From contig CM057140.1 of assembly GCA_029964075.1 (NCBI GenBank), forward strand, positions 12,232,643-12,296,642: 64,000 nt of DNA. The letters run 5' to 3'. Below the pieces are notes generated by a model. That model saw only the letters and a program-made list of their open reading frames with translations, was not told the origin of the DNA and made no database searches. The stretch is from Patiria pectinifera. Its lineage: Eukaryota > Echinodermata > Asteroidea > Valvatida > Asterinidae. Made by a program: the position numbers and the translations under genes. Shown piece after piece: positions 1 to 11,444 of this stretch. Each line of letters opens with the position of its first letter. Position 1 is the first letter of the stretch.

Positions 1-1959
1 CAGGCCCATATGCAGGCGAATCAAAGCCTGCAAGATGTGGACGGGTTGTACAAGAAAATCAAAGCTGCTATGATGTGGTGAGAGTTCAAAGAGTGACGAC
101 TGCTTGTGCAGGGAACTCACAGAATGTGAGACTGTGATGGGCTTCACAAGAGATCAAAGTTGCTATTGACTCTGTGCGCCAACAAGAGAGGGCGCTTTTT
201 AACCACTTTCTAGAACCCATGGACAGGACGCACGTGATGTATCCGCTAGATCGCGTACCTATAGCGCGGAGTACGCCCCACTTATGTTATTCTGAATGTA
301 CACAAAGCCTTTTAGCGTCTTTGCGTGAGCATCAGGCATCGCCAGCAATGCGTTCTCTCCCAGTGGTCTTCCCCAACTCTCCTTTTCTTACCGTTGAGGG
401 GGTGCTTGTGCACGGAGCCCATGCTGTGCCACTGTTGTAGTCAAGTCCATCACAAGTCATCTGGTCCTAAGTCAACTCACAAGCTATTCAAATGAACTGT
501 GACAAAGGCATTCCAGTGTTATTGTTCATCCCCTGTGAGCAGACTTGTGATGGGCTCAACTGCAAAATGTGCTGTGGTGAGAGAAATTTGAAGAATGACT
601 TTGTCAAACGTGTGGAAAGTACTGGAATACTGGAGCCTTTTTTTTTTATAAAACCTGAATCTTGAATAAAATAACTTGGGACGGGTTCTACACCTCCCAA
701 TCCATTTCCCAGGTTCTTTGGAACCACACACACCATGGGTTCGAGATCTTAACTTTCTTAACAACAATCAACTCTTGAATAATTTTGCAATACATATTTG
801 TGGTTAACAATGCAAACCATTAACGTCAATGGCTGCGACTCGCAAAGCATTATTTCTGTCGTGTGCGTACCCATGGGTGTATTCCCCGTACACAATCGGT
901 TTGTGCAGTGTGTGGCTTTAATCTTAAAGTTTCAGATCTTGTGCCTAGTCCATGAGGTGCTCTCTATTGTTTGCTATCGGAGTCTGTAAGTAAAGGAACA
1001 CATTTTCATGATTTTGTTTGTGTAATCCAGGTAAAATGCTAACTCTTTGGAATCATTTATTTTCCGTCCAATTTACAAAAGTAAAGTTTATATATTACAC
1101 GTTCTGATATAGTTTGTACATGTATATATTTGCAGAATAGTAATTGTATAGAGAAATGGCAAATACACTTTATCTAAGATAGCAGAGATTTATTTTCGTT
1201 ATTTCTTTTAGATCATTGTATTTTTTGAAAGGCAATGTTAACTACATGAGAGCCGTCCAGTTTTTTTAAGAACACATTTTTTTATCACGATGAAAATACT
1301 TCCATTGCAATTGACATTAATAAATAAATGAATAAATGATCTACAGCCAAACACTTCATAATTTGCGCTCTGTATTTCCCCGTTTGTCTCACCCTAAAAG
1401 TCGCTGCATCGCACAGTGACAGTTAACCGATAAACAAGGGGGAGAATAACCCGACAACCACCCCCCCCCCCCAAAAAAAAGGGTCATCAGTTTTATATTT
1501 TCTTCTACAACCCCAAGCACACTAGAGTGTAAACACCTTCAATCGTGGACCTTCTATTGTCTTTCTTTTGTTTATAATTTAACTTTTTAGGAAGAGCTCC
1601 AATTGTTTGTACACGATCGTCAATCGTGGACCCTATTCTCCTCGTTTGTTTGAATGTGTAAACAAGTACATGTACACCTGTTTTCGTGGCAAAAAGAGAT
1701 TGGCGCGGACAGCCAGGAACTTCGGAAATCTCTTTATCTCGTTCTCATAAAACCGAATGGTTCTTGAGTCTGGAGTGCTGAATGGTAACACAACCGGTGA
1801 AAAACGCACGTGCTAATGAACAGATGCTATCACCGGCTACCGTAATCCCGCCCACACCTATAGACCTTTAGCATTCAGAGCCATTTTGAGGAATCTTTAT
1901 TTATGTTTGATCATGTTTTGCTCATTGGAAGAAAAGTCTCATAACGTTGTGAGAGAAAT
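1..1959. other. No gene recognised
   Basis: I see no gene here. The only open frames are short (the longest 88 codons near position 174) and show neither a recognisable family motif nor splice-supported extensions. There is a C-rich then A-rich run near 1460-1480. A short phrase about a repeated CAATCGTGGACC motif occurs twice, near 1540 and 1620. An unrecognised exon or UTR of a gene lying to the left cannot be excluded. Confidence 0.5.
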
Positions 1960-2036
1960 GGTCGATGTGGGGCTAACCCACGACCTTCGGGTTATCGGCA
2001 CGATCCCGACGCTCTACCGACTGAGCTAATCGACCC
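1960..2036 (-). repeat. tRNA-Ile-like relic, copy 1
   Basis: Read on the minus strand this has a tRNA layout. The acceptor begins GGGTCGA and its 3' side is TCGACC. The A box is TAGCTCAGTCGGTAGAG, and the anticodon loop CCGATAA gives anticodon GAT (Ile). The T arm is damaged: two bases are missing in the T loop compared with the copy at 25339-25407. A functional tRNA is therefore unlikely. It lies about 610 bp downstream of the GPCR at 2645-3655, the same position the second copy holds relative to its GPCR, so it predates that duplication. Confidence 0.6.
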
Positions 2037-2644
2037 TTGCGTCCGTTGCGCGTCGGTTTACCCTGCTAGATGGAGATCGATTTCGATGAAAGTACTGTAG
2101 AGCGAACTTTGTTCAAAAGAGGCGGGCGGAGACTGAGTGATGTAGGCCTGCATAATATGAAAAGGGAGATGGCGTAACTTTTTTCAAATTGGGACCATTT
2201 TTGTGTACGGAACACCGTCATTTGTGTATTTAGTAACGTAAACACAAAAGTTGTAATTCAATTCCTTGGCGAATTCGCATCACTGACTGTCTTGTTTTTC
2301 TCAGGAAATGCCCCAAATAAGCAAACCAACACTTCGCAAAAGTTAAATGTAGGCATACATGTACATTGTACATGTAAACGGAATTAAAGGGCATTGTTAA
2401 TAAGTATGAATAATACATGTACATTGTACTTTAAGTTAATAAACAAGAATTTATATTAGCTCATGCCCATTACCGACGTCATAAACGAAATAGAAGTTGT
2501 ACCTCAGGGGTATGCTGCTACAATATTGAAAATAAACATGTTTAACATGGATTGATAACTACTCTTTTGGTAGGCCTAACCAAAACTAACTTGTACTGAT
2601 TGTTTCTTCTCAAGTTATGTCTCAGTGCGTCTGTGTGCTCAGTT
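2037..2644. other. 3' flank of GPCR 1, no gene
   Basis: AT-rich DNA with no coding evidence. It aligns by eye with 25408-26044, downstream of the paralogous GPCR; for example, both carry a block with AATAAACATGTTTA followed by a TTGTTTCTTCTCAAGTTAT phrase just before the receptor stop. It is the shared 3' flank and probable 3' UTR of the duplicated receptor. Confidence 0.55.
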
Positions 2645-3655
2645 TTACAACCGTCGCCGGCAAAGTAGTTTTCGAGCAGTTTTTCTAAACTCCCGAGCCA
2701 TGAAAAAATAGATAATAACGTCCCACCAACTGTTGCAGAGGCACACCCAACTCGTGATAAACTCGACCAATGGATGAGAGACCTCTTTGGTGACGTAGTT
2801 CAGGGTGGATACGACGATGTAAGGGGTCCAGGCGATACAAAATGTGACAGTGATGAGCAAGCACATTCTCAGCGCACGACTGTTCGGCACGGTTCCTCCA
2901 CTGAAGGCGCTCGCGTTATTCCGTAATTTGGCGAGGCGTTTTTCATGTTTGTGAGCCACCAGATAAAGTTTGGTGTAGCAGCCGATCAAAACAACCGCCG
3001 GTAAAAACAGTAGGCAGCCATTGCTGACGATCAGTCGAAAAAGGTTCGCTGGGGAGACGCGGGACCATATGACGTTACACAAGACGGCATCGTTACTGTA
3101 AGCAACATCGCCACTGTTAGCGTATATTGCGGTACTCGTAGACAAAGCGAGTAAGACGGCCATCGCGATGATGACTAGCGCGCGTTTTGTGGAGATCAGT
3201 ATGGGATGACGAAGAGGGTACAGCACAGCTAGAAGACGATCTACCGTGATGAGGATCGCAGCATTGACGCAACATACATTGATGGACATCATGACTAGAC
3301 CGGTTGCTTCACAGAGAAACTGTCCGTAGGGCCAGTAATTCAGAGCAGCAGGTGGGACGTACAGAACGGAGAAGCCACCATAAGCCAGGTCCCAGACAAT
3401 GACGTTACAGAGGAAGGCTTTGGAGCTTGGTGGAAAACGGGGCGAGTCAACAAATCGTATGACCGTTAGGCTGAAAATATTGCCGATGATGACCATGAGA
3501 GAGTTGACTATGATGAAAGACGTCCGTAGAGCTCTCTGGAAAGAGTTGTAGGTGTTCTCTGTGTCTAAGTAATCGTCTAACGATGGAGTCACATCGGTGA
3601 TACATCCCGAGCCATTTCGAAGCACGAGCTCCGTTGAGTTAATTGCAGAAGCCAT
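2645..3655 (-). CDS. Class A rhodopsin-like GPCR 1, intronless
   Basis: A single 336-codon exon encodes a seven-helix G-protein-coupled receptor of the plasma membrane. Rough helices are TM1 46-68, TM2 80-102, TM3 115-137, TM4 158-179, TM5 206-229, TM6 263-287 and TM7 296-319. Class A landmarks are N59 in TM1, D89 in TM2, C115 paired with C193 in the second extracellular loop, P219 in TM5 and CIAWTPY at 273-279. Two landmarks deviate: DRL (139-141) replaces DRY, and NSWWDVIIY (308-316) replaces NPxxY. TM4 lacks the usual tryptophan. The outer N terminus has N-glycosylation sequons at N6 and N14, and a basic tail follows TM7. The start is the first ATG after a TATA box and repeat array. It is closely related to the receptor at 26045-27076. 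The ligand is unknown; lineage-expanded intronless GPCRs of this kind are typical of echinoderms and often presumed chemosensory. Confidence 0.93.
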   Translation of the reverse strand: MASAINSTELVLRNGSGCITDVTPSLDDYLDTENTYNSFQRALRTSFIIVNSLMVIIGNIFSLTVIRFVDSPRFPPSSKAFLCNVIVWDLAYGGFSVLYVPPAALNYWPYGQFLCEATGLVMMSINVCCVNAAILITVDRLLAVLYPLRHPILISTKRALVIIAMAVLLALSTSTAIYANSGDVAYSNDAVLCNVIWSRVSPANLFRLIVSNGCLLFLPAVVLIGCYTKLYLVAHKHEKRLAKLRNNASAFSGGTVPNSRALRMCLLITVTFCIAWTPYIVVSTLNYVTKEVSHPLVEFITSWVCLCNSWWDVIIYFFMAREFRKTARKLLCRRRL

Positions 3656-3682
3656 GACCTTGCAAGATTATCTCCAATTCAA

Positions 3683-3950
3683 GACAGACCAGTGCTGTAT
3701 ATGGAGTTTAGTTGTCTGTGGTCGACTGTCACAAATCAGGCTGCGTCAATGCTCGGTAAACTTGGAATCAGGACAGACCAGTGTTGTGATTGGTATCTGG
3801 TCGACTCTCACAAGTCGGCTGCGTCAATGCTCTGTATGTACCTTGGAATCAAGACAGAACAGTGTTGTATGGGGAGTCGACTCTCACAATTCGGGCTGCG
3901 TCAATGCTCTGTACACCTGGAATTCGAGACAAAGCAGTGCTGCAGTTGTG
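3683..3950. repeat. Promoter-proximal tandem array of GPCR 1
   Basis: Three and a half diverged direct repeats lie between the GPCR start codon and its TATA box. Unit starts, marked by GACAGACCAGTG or close variants, are at 3683, 3772, 3853 and 3928, giving periods of 89, 81 and 75 bp. Each unit carries a GTCGACTCTCACA-like phrase and a GCTGCGTCAATGCTC phrase. The paralog at 27117-27240 has about two units. The array would fall in the 5' UTR if transcription starts at the TATA box. Confidence 0.8.
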
Positions 3951-4017
3951 GCAGTTCGCTGAGAGACGCGCTCTCCTCGGCTTTACCAATTATCTGCTCA
4001 TCAGCTTGAGTCTTGTG

Positions 4018-4023
4018 TATATA
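4018..4023 (-). promoter_or_regulatory. TATA box of GPCR 1
   Basis: TATATA on the minus strand, 363 bp upstream of the ATG. A surrounding phrase (CCA, one to three bases, TATATAC, then CAAGA/TCAAGA and a TCATCAGC/TGATGAGC block) is shared with the paralog at 27300-27305 although intervening repeats differ in number. Conservation around the TATA supports a real core promoter; the transcription start was not determined. Confidence 0.55.
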
Positions 4024-5239
4024 TTGGCTTCGACTGAATGCCGTTGCCTCGCACTGACCATGCCTGTATACGCAAAGTCCCCGTAATATTGAACGCTCAG
4101 CGAGGAAGAAGAGATGTCATTTATCATTAGGATTGAAGTCACTGACAAACTGCAGCCACTACCCATCCATTAACGTAAGTAACTTGGTAATAAGGGAATG
4201 ACAAATGTCGCTAATTTACAAGGCCACTCAGTGAAGTTCGACCGTTTCAACAAGTGGCGTCCACAGCAAACAACCTCATCACTCATAGACAATAACGGAG
4301 GCGATGCAGCAGGAGCGTGGACGTTTAGAGTCGTCAGACGATGCCTCATGGGACTGAATCAGACTTAGCAAGATTTATGTTATCAGTGTAGAATCTTGCC
4401 TATTTTCTGTTGCAAAATTCCATCTGCTCCAATGCAGACCGATCTTTAACTATTCTCTTCATTATTGTCTTCGGGGAAAATCGTCTCATTCAATCTTGAA
4501 ATTTCCGGCTGTTTTCTTCGGCGCGAGAATTGGTTGAAGTTTCTTTAACCTGCTGCAATGCGACCTCCGAAGAGCGTCCAGAAGATTTTTGTCTGTACCA
4601 AATGTTGAATGCAGTTTCGTCCGTCTGTGTAGTTTCTTAAACATGCGAAGGTATCACTGATGAGGTGTGGATGATTGCAGTATCGAAGACTTAATTTGAA
4701 TATTGAGGATATTACATTGTGATGATATTAACTTGCTGTTTCTATATCAGATATTTTACTCTGTTACATTCAGTGCAGTTTATTTGAAATGTCAACTAAT
4801 GGTAATCAGCATCATCAACATCAATTAGTATTCGCTCGTGTTTCCCGTTCTAATTAACCATCCGATCCATGGATTTGATTGGATGACATTGGACCCGCAT
4901 AATTGTAGATGCCATATTCCAATCTATCATCATTACTGTGTTTCCCTTATTGATGAACTACGGTCCTTTTAAATAATGAGATTAGAAGTCTGTAGAATGT
5001 ATGCATTATAAGCTTCCGGTGCTAATGCACGTTATTTCTTTCGCCCAAGTATATGCACCTCGACTACGGGTACTGCTCGGCCCCTTCTACACAGTTTGGT
5101 GATGGACGCAAACAATACCAACATTTTGATTATGATGAAACAAAGACTTTTGTGTGTTTTTATTTACGTATTTGTCTCTGTCAATTGCATACTGTACACC
5201 ATGTCAAGCCCATACTCGTATACTATACAATGCCCCCTT
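4024..5239. other. Intergenic between GPCR 1 and channel A
   Basis: No coding evidence. Parts align with 27310-27770 and 29423-30349, the matching interval between GPCR 2 and channel C, so this is the ancestral, uninterrupted form of that spacer. The site near 4370-4380 (AGATTTATGTTATCAG) corresponds to the point where the nested element at 27780-29422 sits in the other copy. A possible poly(A) signal for channel A, AATAAA on the minus strand, is at 5159-5164. Confidence 0.6.
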
Positions 5240-8200
5240 TCAAGCGTTGTTATCGCCAGACTTGGTCCTTTTCGAGCAGCCAAACCTCTTGTAGAGAGTA
5301 AGGAAGATGAAATCAAGCCATTCCACTATAGTGATCAGGCTCATACCGCATAGTAGACCCATGTAGCCGCCGATGTCACCTGTCAATTAAATTAGAAGGG
5401 GACTGCTGATTAGTCAGCAGCTTAACTGTTACCCTTCATTCGGCGGGAAACTTGGACAGCATCACCAAAGCGTTGAATGGTGGAGCAAGGGGCCAATCCA
5501 AGGTTAACCAAAACACCTTTCCTCTAGCTTTGTTAGAGTACCAAGTACCGGAGGCGTTTATGTGCTACCAAAAACAGACTGACCACATCCCGCTTTAAAA
5601 GGCATTTCATGTTTTATGGATGGACTTACCTTCGAAGTGTTCCAGCGTGTAAGCTTCCTGCTGCTGGATTTCCATATACATTATTTCCTCCATGAAAACG
5701 TACACATCCATAAAGTTGTCCCTTTCAAGAGAAAAAAAGAAACCCCAAGATTGGATGTTACATTTTAAAGTGTAGAGCTTCTTCGAATTTACAGCCAACC
5801 AGTTATTAACTGGGCTAATCAACAACAAACAAATCATATCCAAAATGGAGATTGAGAGAGGCAGGTTTTGGTACTTGCCTCGCCTTGCAACTCAGAAACC
5901 CGGGTTCGAATCCACATCAGGCTGGCATATGGATTGAGTTTCCACTCCCCGGCCCGCCTGATTCGGAGGATTTCCCTGAACTATCTTTTCAGGGTTTTTC
6001 CTTTCATCTCAAAGGTAAACATTGTTGTTGGTAACATGAGGACCAGCCCAACGTTGTCCTCTTTGAACCGTTCTCACTCACTTTTACTAGAGACTGAGCT
6101 TAAACTGGGGCCTTATTGGCGCAAAAGCTCCCTTGGGACCCTGAGTTCCCCTCACACTTCGACCTCTTTGACCATACAACTTGGGTCAGCTAATTGACTT
6201 GTCTTATAAGTCTTGTTTTCGTTTTCGTCTCTGTTTCATCAGGCTTCCGACCAACAGCGTCTGTGTACTTTTTCTCTTTGTGTCATCACCCGAACCAACT
6301 AAACTAAATCAGCTGCTAACCATGCAACTAATTCACCAACCACAATCATAACATCCAATCCGATACGAGTCGTTTTACCTGATAAACTCTGGGGGTAAGC
6401 CGTACTTCTCTCGTAAATCTCTGTCGATATGTTTAGTCGGCCAGAATGACTGCGACATCACGCTTTCGTACGTCAAGCTCTCACAAGACATCTGACAGCT
6501 ACACGCATCGCTGTCCCAGACAAACTCATCTTAAAGATCAACAAATTACAGGGTCAGGTGGCCCAAATATTCAAATACATTATGCATAATTGGTAACACA
6601 GACTTCGGGTGTTTAAATATTAGTTAGCTGATATTGATGTTAAAGTACACATACAGTCGCCAAAATATTGACTAATGTTGTGTGCTCTCGCGTCTGCATT
6701 TCGGTGTTTGGTTCTGATACCGGTCAGGTTAATAATAATAATAATCGGCATTTAAGAACGCTCTTATTAGTAAACTAAATCACAGCGCTTACAGTATTAT
6801 TATTACCCCTGATCATTGGGCCAATTAAACATTTCAAATACCATCTCAGCTCCCTGGGGAGTATGCAGCTCGATGCTGCCTGTTAGGCGCAAACAAGCTT
6901 ATTCAATCACAATAACCATCTCTGCCCTCACAGGTACCCATTTACTCCTGGGTGGAGAGAAGCAATGAGTGACAAAGTGCCTTGCTCAAGGGCACACGCA
7001 CCATGACCCCCGCCAGGACTCGAACCCACAACCTGCAGCTTTACCCACAGACCATGAATCCAGTGCCCTTAACCACTAGGCCACAGCACTCGTACTAATA
7101 CATTCTTTTTAAAATTTTTGGAAATGGATTTTGTTACAATTATGAACGACAACCAATTATTTACCTTCGTAATGGTAAAGACACGTCACTTGCTTTTCAA
7201 CAGAGCATATCGGTGCTTTGACTGTATAAGGCAAAATATGAACAGAGATTTAATGATTAACATTTTCACATGCATGACAGTTCATTTTGTTTCAGAAGCC
7301 CATAGCATCGAGGGATGAACAAAAAGAAATGAATACTTTTGTCAGTTCATTTGTACATAGCTTAATGTCTCGTGACTTGAGACCAGACGACTTGTGATGT
7401 ACTCGACCTTACCTATGATATAAATATTTTTTGACCAATTAATTTGCAGCATCCAAGACACGACACAACAATATCTCATCCTACCTGGCCATCTGTAGTC
7501 ACGGCATCCGCAGTGGTCGACAACGAATCGAACCATACACTCAAAATGACAGGCCGGTACGGAATATTTGTAGGGGAACTCTCTCAGTTGGCTGGATGTC
7601 GTGCAATTAGACTTGAACGGTGCTTTTAGGCTCCTCACCTTAGTATTAAAAACAATCAGGAAATCAACTAGTAAAAGAAAAAGCGATATAGGAATGGATT
7701 TGAACATGCGAACTCCGATACATCGTATCTGAGGTGGATCCGGACAGTGTTCTGGGTCGCTGATTTGAATCCCTCTTTGATGACTGTTTGCGTAACCTCT
7801 TGCATGAAGACTTAAGGGAAATCCTTTTTAGTTTGTTCTGTATATCGTCAAGACTTACCAACTGCTTTCGCACAGCAATAGAGATTTCGTAGCCTGGAGT
7901 CAGAGACAACGCAAACTCCTTGACGATGGGAAACTCGCCCTGTGGATGCAGCATGACCTGTGATAGCCAACGAAGTCGGTCAAAAATCGATCAGACTAAT
8001 CATTTTAACCAATTATTTGGTTACCAGAAGGCCGATATAACGGTGATACAGTCGACGTAGGCCTACGGGTACATCGACTATACATGTAGCACTAAATGAT
8101 CGTCATTTCTTATGTAATCCATAAATCGAGTATTCGCGTTTACGTTTGTTTAATACGATATACACAATCTACTTTGATATCTGGCAAATTACGTGATCAG

Positions 8201-10300
8201 AAGCTCAAGCTACTGATTGAACAAGTTTATAGATGAAGATGATCATCAAATTATAAAGCATATTCATTCCATATCTTTAGGCTTGCGAGCTACAGTGCCT
8301 GTGGCGCCTTTGAGGAATCCTTGGTTTCATTACCGGAACATTTCATAACTTAATAACAAAGTGAGAATGCCAGACATCGTTTACGCAGTTAATGACCAAG
8401 ATCACGGCAACCAAGCTCAACATTAAATGCGGCAAGTGAAGGGAACAAGTTGGTTTGGTATAGCAGAAGTCCTTACTTTAATGCCAGATGATGTGCTCTC
8501 TCCATAGGTGTACAGATCCTGCTCGATGTTCAATCTCATGTAGAGCCCGTTACTACTTCCGGGGTTTGAGACTTGCAGCACATCTCTCTCGTCCGGAGGG
8601 TCGTTGAAGGTGTAGCACACTCCATGGTCGGTGAGACGCTGCGTGAAGTCTGCCGGGGAGCACGTCTTATGCCTCCACTTGCATCCAGACAACATGTCCT
8701 CGATCTGATGCGAGGCACTGAAGATGGTCTCCGTCGAGTCACTCCCGTTGGGGTAGTGGTACAAGGCGTCCACGGGACCGAAATCAATCCCAGTGCCCTC
8801 TCGGTGATAATCGGTTACGGGATCGTAGATCTCGGCCAGAGTCTTGAGGACAGACTCATTCAGGGCATTGCTCCGTAGGAGATTGATGTTGCAGATGGTG
8901 ACGGCTGGAAAGACGATCCTAGGCACGTAGTTGAGTGAGATGGAGCTGGACTCCGGATGCTGCATCATCAAGAGCGTTGCTTTTACGATGTTCACCCCCA
9001 GCCAGGTCGCCATTCCTAGGACCACGAGGAGCCACACCAATCTGGAGAAACACAACGAATCCATCATAAATCCGAAGTTACTAAACGCTAAAGTACATGT
9101 TTCCAAATATAACTAACTAAGGTTTTCCTGGCCAATTTCCTAAAATGTTCATTCACTTCTGAAAATTGGTCATTCTTTTTTGGTCTGAATTTGATTGCAC
9201 GTCTTTAATCCCATTTCAATTTAAAAAAAAATGCAATCGTTTTAATTGTCCCTGCATTCGGTTTTGAGAAACAGACGGCCAATTCCGTTACCTGTGCATT
9301 CATTTACGCAAGCATACCTTTTCGCGCAAAGTTCTGGCATAGGGCATACAATTTCGTGAATGTGCAATCAAAAGTACGTTTTTCTCATTCAAAATAGCAG
9401 ATTGCATCACATAACATTAAACTAAAAGTGAAATAGAATGACCAGTGTTTGAAATCGCCCTCTACAAGCGAAAATGAAGTCTTATAAACGAATCTGAATG
9501 AGCACAAACGAAAGGTGCTGCTCAATCACTTATGAACTGAAATGGAATCGAATTCTCTGGTAGCAAAAATGAAACGCGTGTTCAGAGCGATTCTCAAATT
9601 CAGGCGAAAACGAATGACCGATTCTCAGAAGTGAATGAACATTTCAGGAAATGAACCGGGAAAACCTATATTAAATAAAAAAAAAATCCAAAACATAATC
9701 AGAAAACTGATTGTCTAGCTCTTGAGAAACGACTGGAAATCTAGTTTTCAGATGGAGAACACGCGCCAATCGTGTTCTCGACTACAAATTTTCCATATAT
9801 CAATTTTCAGGCAAGTCTTACTGTCTGGCCTAGTAATAATGACTAAAGTCACGTTTCACTGTTTTATTCAGATCTGAAAACGTTTTTGCAAGGACCAGCC
9901 CATTTTTTTCTGAAGTTAGTCACTGGTTGATGTCTAAGCCGCTGAGTACGAGTAAAATGATGTCTCTAACTAAGTGCAGATAAAGTAGACATGATCACTA
10001 TTTTGAGTGGCATACAAACCTTCGTAAACGAGAGTATTTGTTATTGATGACATAGCGGAGCCCGTGGTATGTGGTGGCGTTCCCAAACTCCGTAAATTTC
10101 ACCGCAAATGATTCTCTTTCTTCTGGCGTCGGCCTTGTCATCTTGTCCTCAACATTAACACCAGCCGGTGACAATGCCGAACCCACGGAGGAGATGTGAA
10201 GAGAATCAGACGTGTTCGCACAGTCAACACCAGCTTGTGCGTGCTGGTACTTGATCAGGATCACTGGCGATGTGTCTGTAGTCAACCGGCAAGCTATCAT
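5240..10300 (-). CDS. DEG/ENaC family sodium channel, copy A
   Basis: Eight coding exons, 5' to 3' on the minus strand: 10300-10020, 9041-8477, 7957-7859, 7638-7485, 7221-7165, 6529-6379, 5721-5630, 5379-5240. All introns are GT-AG and phases agree, giving 512 residues. Amiloride-sensitive channel landmarks: the N-terminal gating His-Gly at 79-80, TM1 at about 95-113, FPAVTICN at 138-145 just after TM1, a cysteine-rich extracellular domain (exons 3-6), and TM2 at about 474-498 with the GxS selectivity filter as GMS at 478-480 preceded by GDIGGYMG. These subunits form trimeric plasma-membrane cation channels gated by acid, peptides or mechanical force. Which gate applies here cannot be read from sequence. 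Intron 1 holds a MITE, intron 5 a full SINE and intron 6 a SINE-like repeat. The start is the first ATG, preceded by a block conserved in all three paralogs. Confidence 0.9.
5851..6060 (+). repeat. SINE-like repeat in channel A intron 6
   Basis: It begins ATTGAGAGAGGCAGG and carries a pol III B-box-like GGGTTCGAATCC near 5903-5913, then a CATATGGATTGAGTTTCCA body. Related copies sit in the same intron of channel B (16452) and channel C (31254 and 31611), so one copy was present before the channel genes duplicated. The A box is weak, so tRNA derivation is probable rather than certain. Confidence 0.55.
6729..7093 (-). mobile_element. Full-length tRNA-derived SINE
   Basis: On the minus strand the head has an A box (GGCCTAGTGGTTAA, plus positions about 7069-7083) and a B box (GGTTCGAGTCC, about 7016-7027). 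A body follows with CTCCACCCAGGAGTAAATGG and an AGCGCT-containing 3' region, ending in a TTA/ATT microsatellite at about 6729-6744. This is a common SINE architecture in marine deuterostomes. It sits in intron 5 of channel A, and I did not see it in introns 5 of copies B or C. Body fragments also occur at 42990-43100 and 54319-54392. Confidence 0.75.
9118..9668. mobile_element. MITE in channel A intron 1
   Basis: About 550 bp with terminal inverted repeats of some 50 bp. The left end reads TAAGGTTTTCCTGGCCAATT and the right end, reverse-complemented, TAGGTTTTCCCGGTTCATTT; both continue with a shared ATGTTCATTCACTTCTGA phrase. A TA target duplication is likely. The ends match those of the arms of the large palindrome at 16827-20152. 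Channel A intron 1 is 978 bp while those of B and C are about 350-370 bp, so the insertion is specific to copy A. No transposase frame is present. Confidence 0.75.
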
Positions 10301-10326
10301 AATAAAATTGATGTCAGCGGTATCAT

Positions 10327-10432
10327 GATGTCAAAACAAACAATACTTCCCGTTCAGTCGGTTGATATTTTCTTGTCAGGTTCGCTATCCAAAATTAAAT
10401 GGAGCGTTTATTTCACTGTGCTGATGGCAAAC
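10327..10432 (-). promoter_or_regulatory. Conserved upstream block of channel A
   Basis: About 105 bp directly upstream of the first exon are strongly shared with 24695-24790 (copy B) and 35259-35353 (copy C). They include GTCAAAACAAACAATACTTCC (in part) and a TTTATTTCACTGTG phrase that reads as an A/T-rich AATAAA-like box on the minus strand. This is the likely 5' UTR and core promoter of the three channel genes. Function is inferred from position and conservation only. Confidence 0.5.
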
Positions 10433-11444
10433 TCATAGTGCAGCATCCACCCTTTATGTCAAGCACTCTTCATACCGGCACAAAATTAGCCTTAACCTGT
10501 AATCTTTTTAAAGCTGTGTACGTGGAGGCTGTGTTAGGGTTGGGCAAGAGATTTGTGCTGGGTGTGCTTACGTGACGTGGCAGTTTATTTATATAACATC
10601 TTCAGAATGCAATGAGACATGACCTAATACGGATTGGTGTTTCGTGGGAATTTGTCTGGTATACGTCTGTTCCTTTTTTTACAGTAAGTTCACGTAATAT
10701 TACGTAAGCACACAAAGCACAAAATATCAAATCCAGGCTTTATACTTTTGCATTTAATGTTGAGTCAGAGCAGGGCTACAATATCAACATATGCATAGTT
10801 AATGTAGGCCTACCTAAAACATTACATGGATGATGAAATCACCCTCAATCGTAAATTATGAACTTATCGAAGGAAAACAACTCACAGAAAGCTTCTTCAT
10901 TAGCAGGCTTCCCTGATCGTGTGATGAATTACTTATCACGCACGAGAAAAAAGTGCCGTAAATATATACCGTGCAATATTTCGGAATTGGGAGTCCCTTG
11001 AAAAACCTTATTTAATTTTTCAACAGGCCTATAGGCCTATATGTTTGTTAACACACACAAAATCCCCACAAGAAAAGTACGAGTTCGCCTCTGTTTAACT
11101 GATTTTGTGGAGATGTATACCAAGCTGAGCTTTAATTTGCCCTCACTTTAACGTATTTTGTTTACAAACACTTTGTTGGCCGAGAGCTTGTTAGAACAAA
11201 AAAAACCCCACATATTAAAGGATCTTTTGCCCTATACAACGATATGGACGGAACAATGCACGACGGTGAATCGAAACCTGCCCTTGGTGTTCGTGTGTGG
11301 CCATCCAATTAAAAAAAAAGTCCCCAGCGGTTATCTCATTTATCTTTACAAAATTACAATTAATTATAATTGACAGAATTGCGGCAGCCAGTGTTAAAAC
11401 ATGCCGGTATAATAGTACCAGCATAAAACTGAAGTGCCTGGAGA
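10433..11444. other. Spacer upstream of channel A, duplicated block
   Basis: No gene. Roughly 10685-11000 contains a block that recurs at 13703-13980 and 36099-36370. It is recognisable by a GTAGGCCTACCTAA-like phrase followed by TAAATTATGAACTTA, an AGAAAGCTTCTT phrase and a run of TCACGCGCGAAC-like sequence. The block is thus present twice upstream of channel A and once upstream of channel C. The stretch 11200-11444 also resembles 36590-37590. Confidence 0.5.

Noticed and set aside
174-440. 88-codon open frame near the left edge
   Set aside because: No recognisable family motif, no partner exons and no conserved copy elsewhere in the window.
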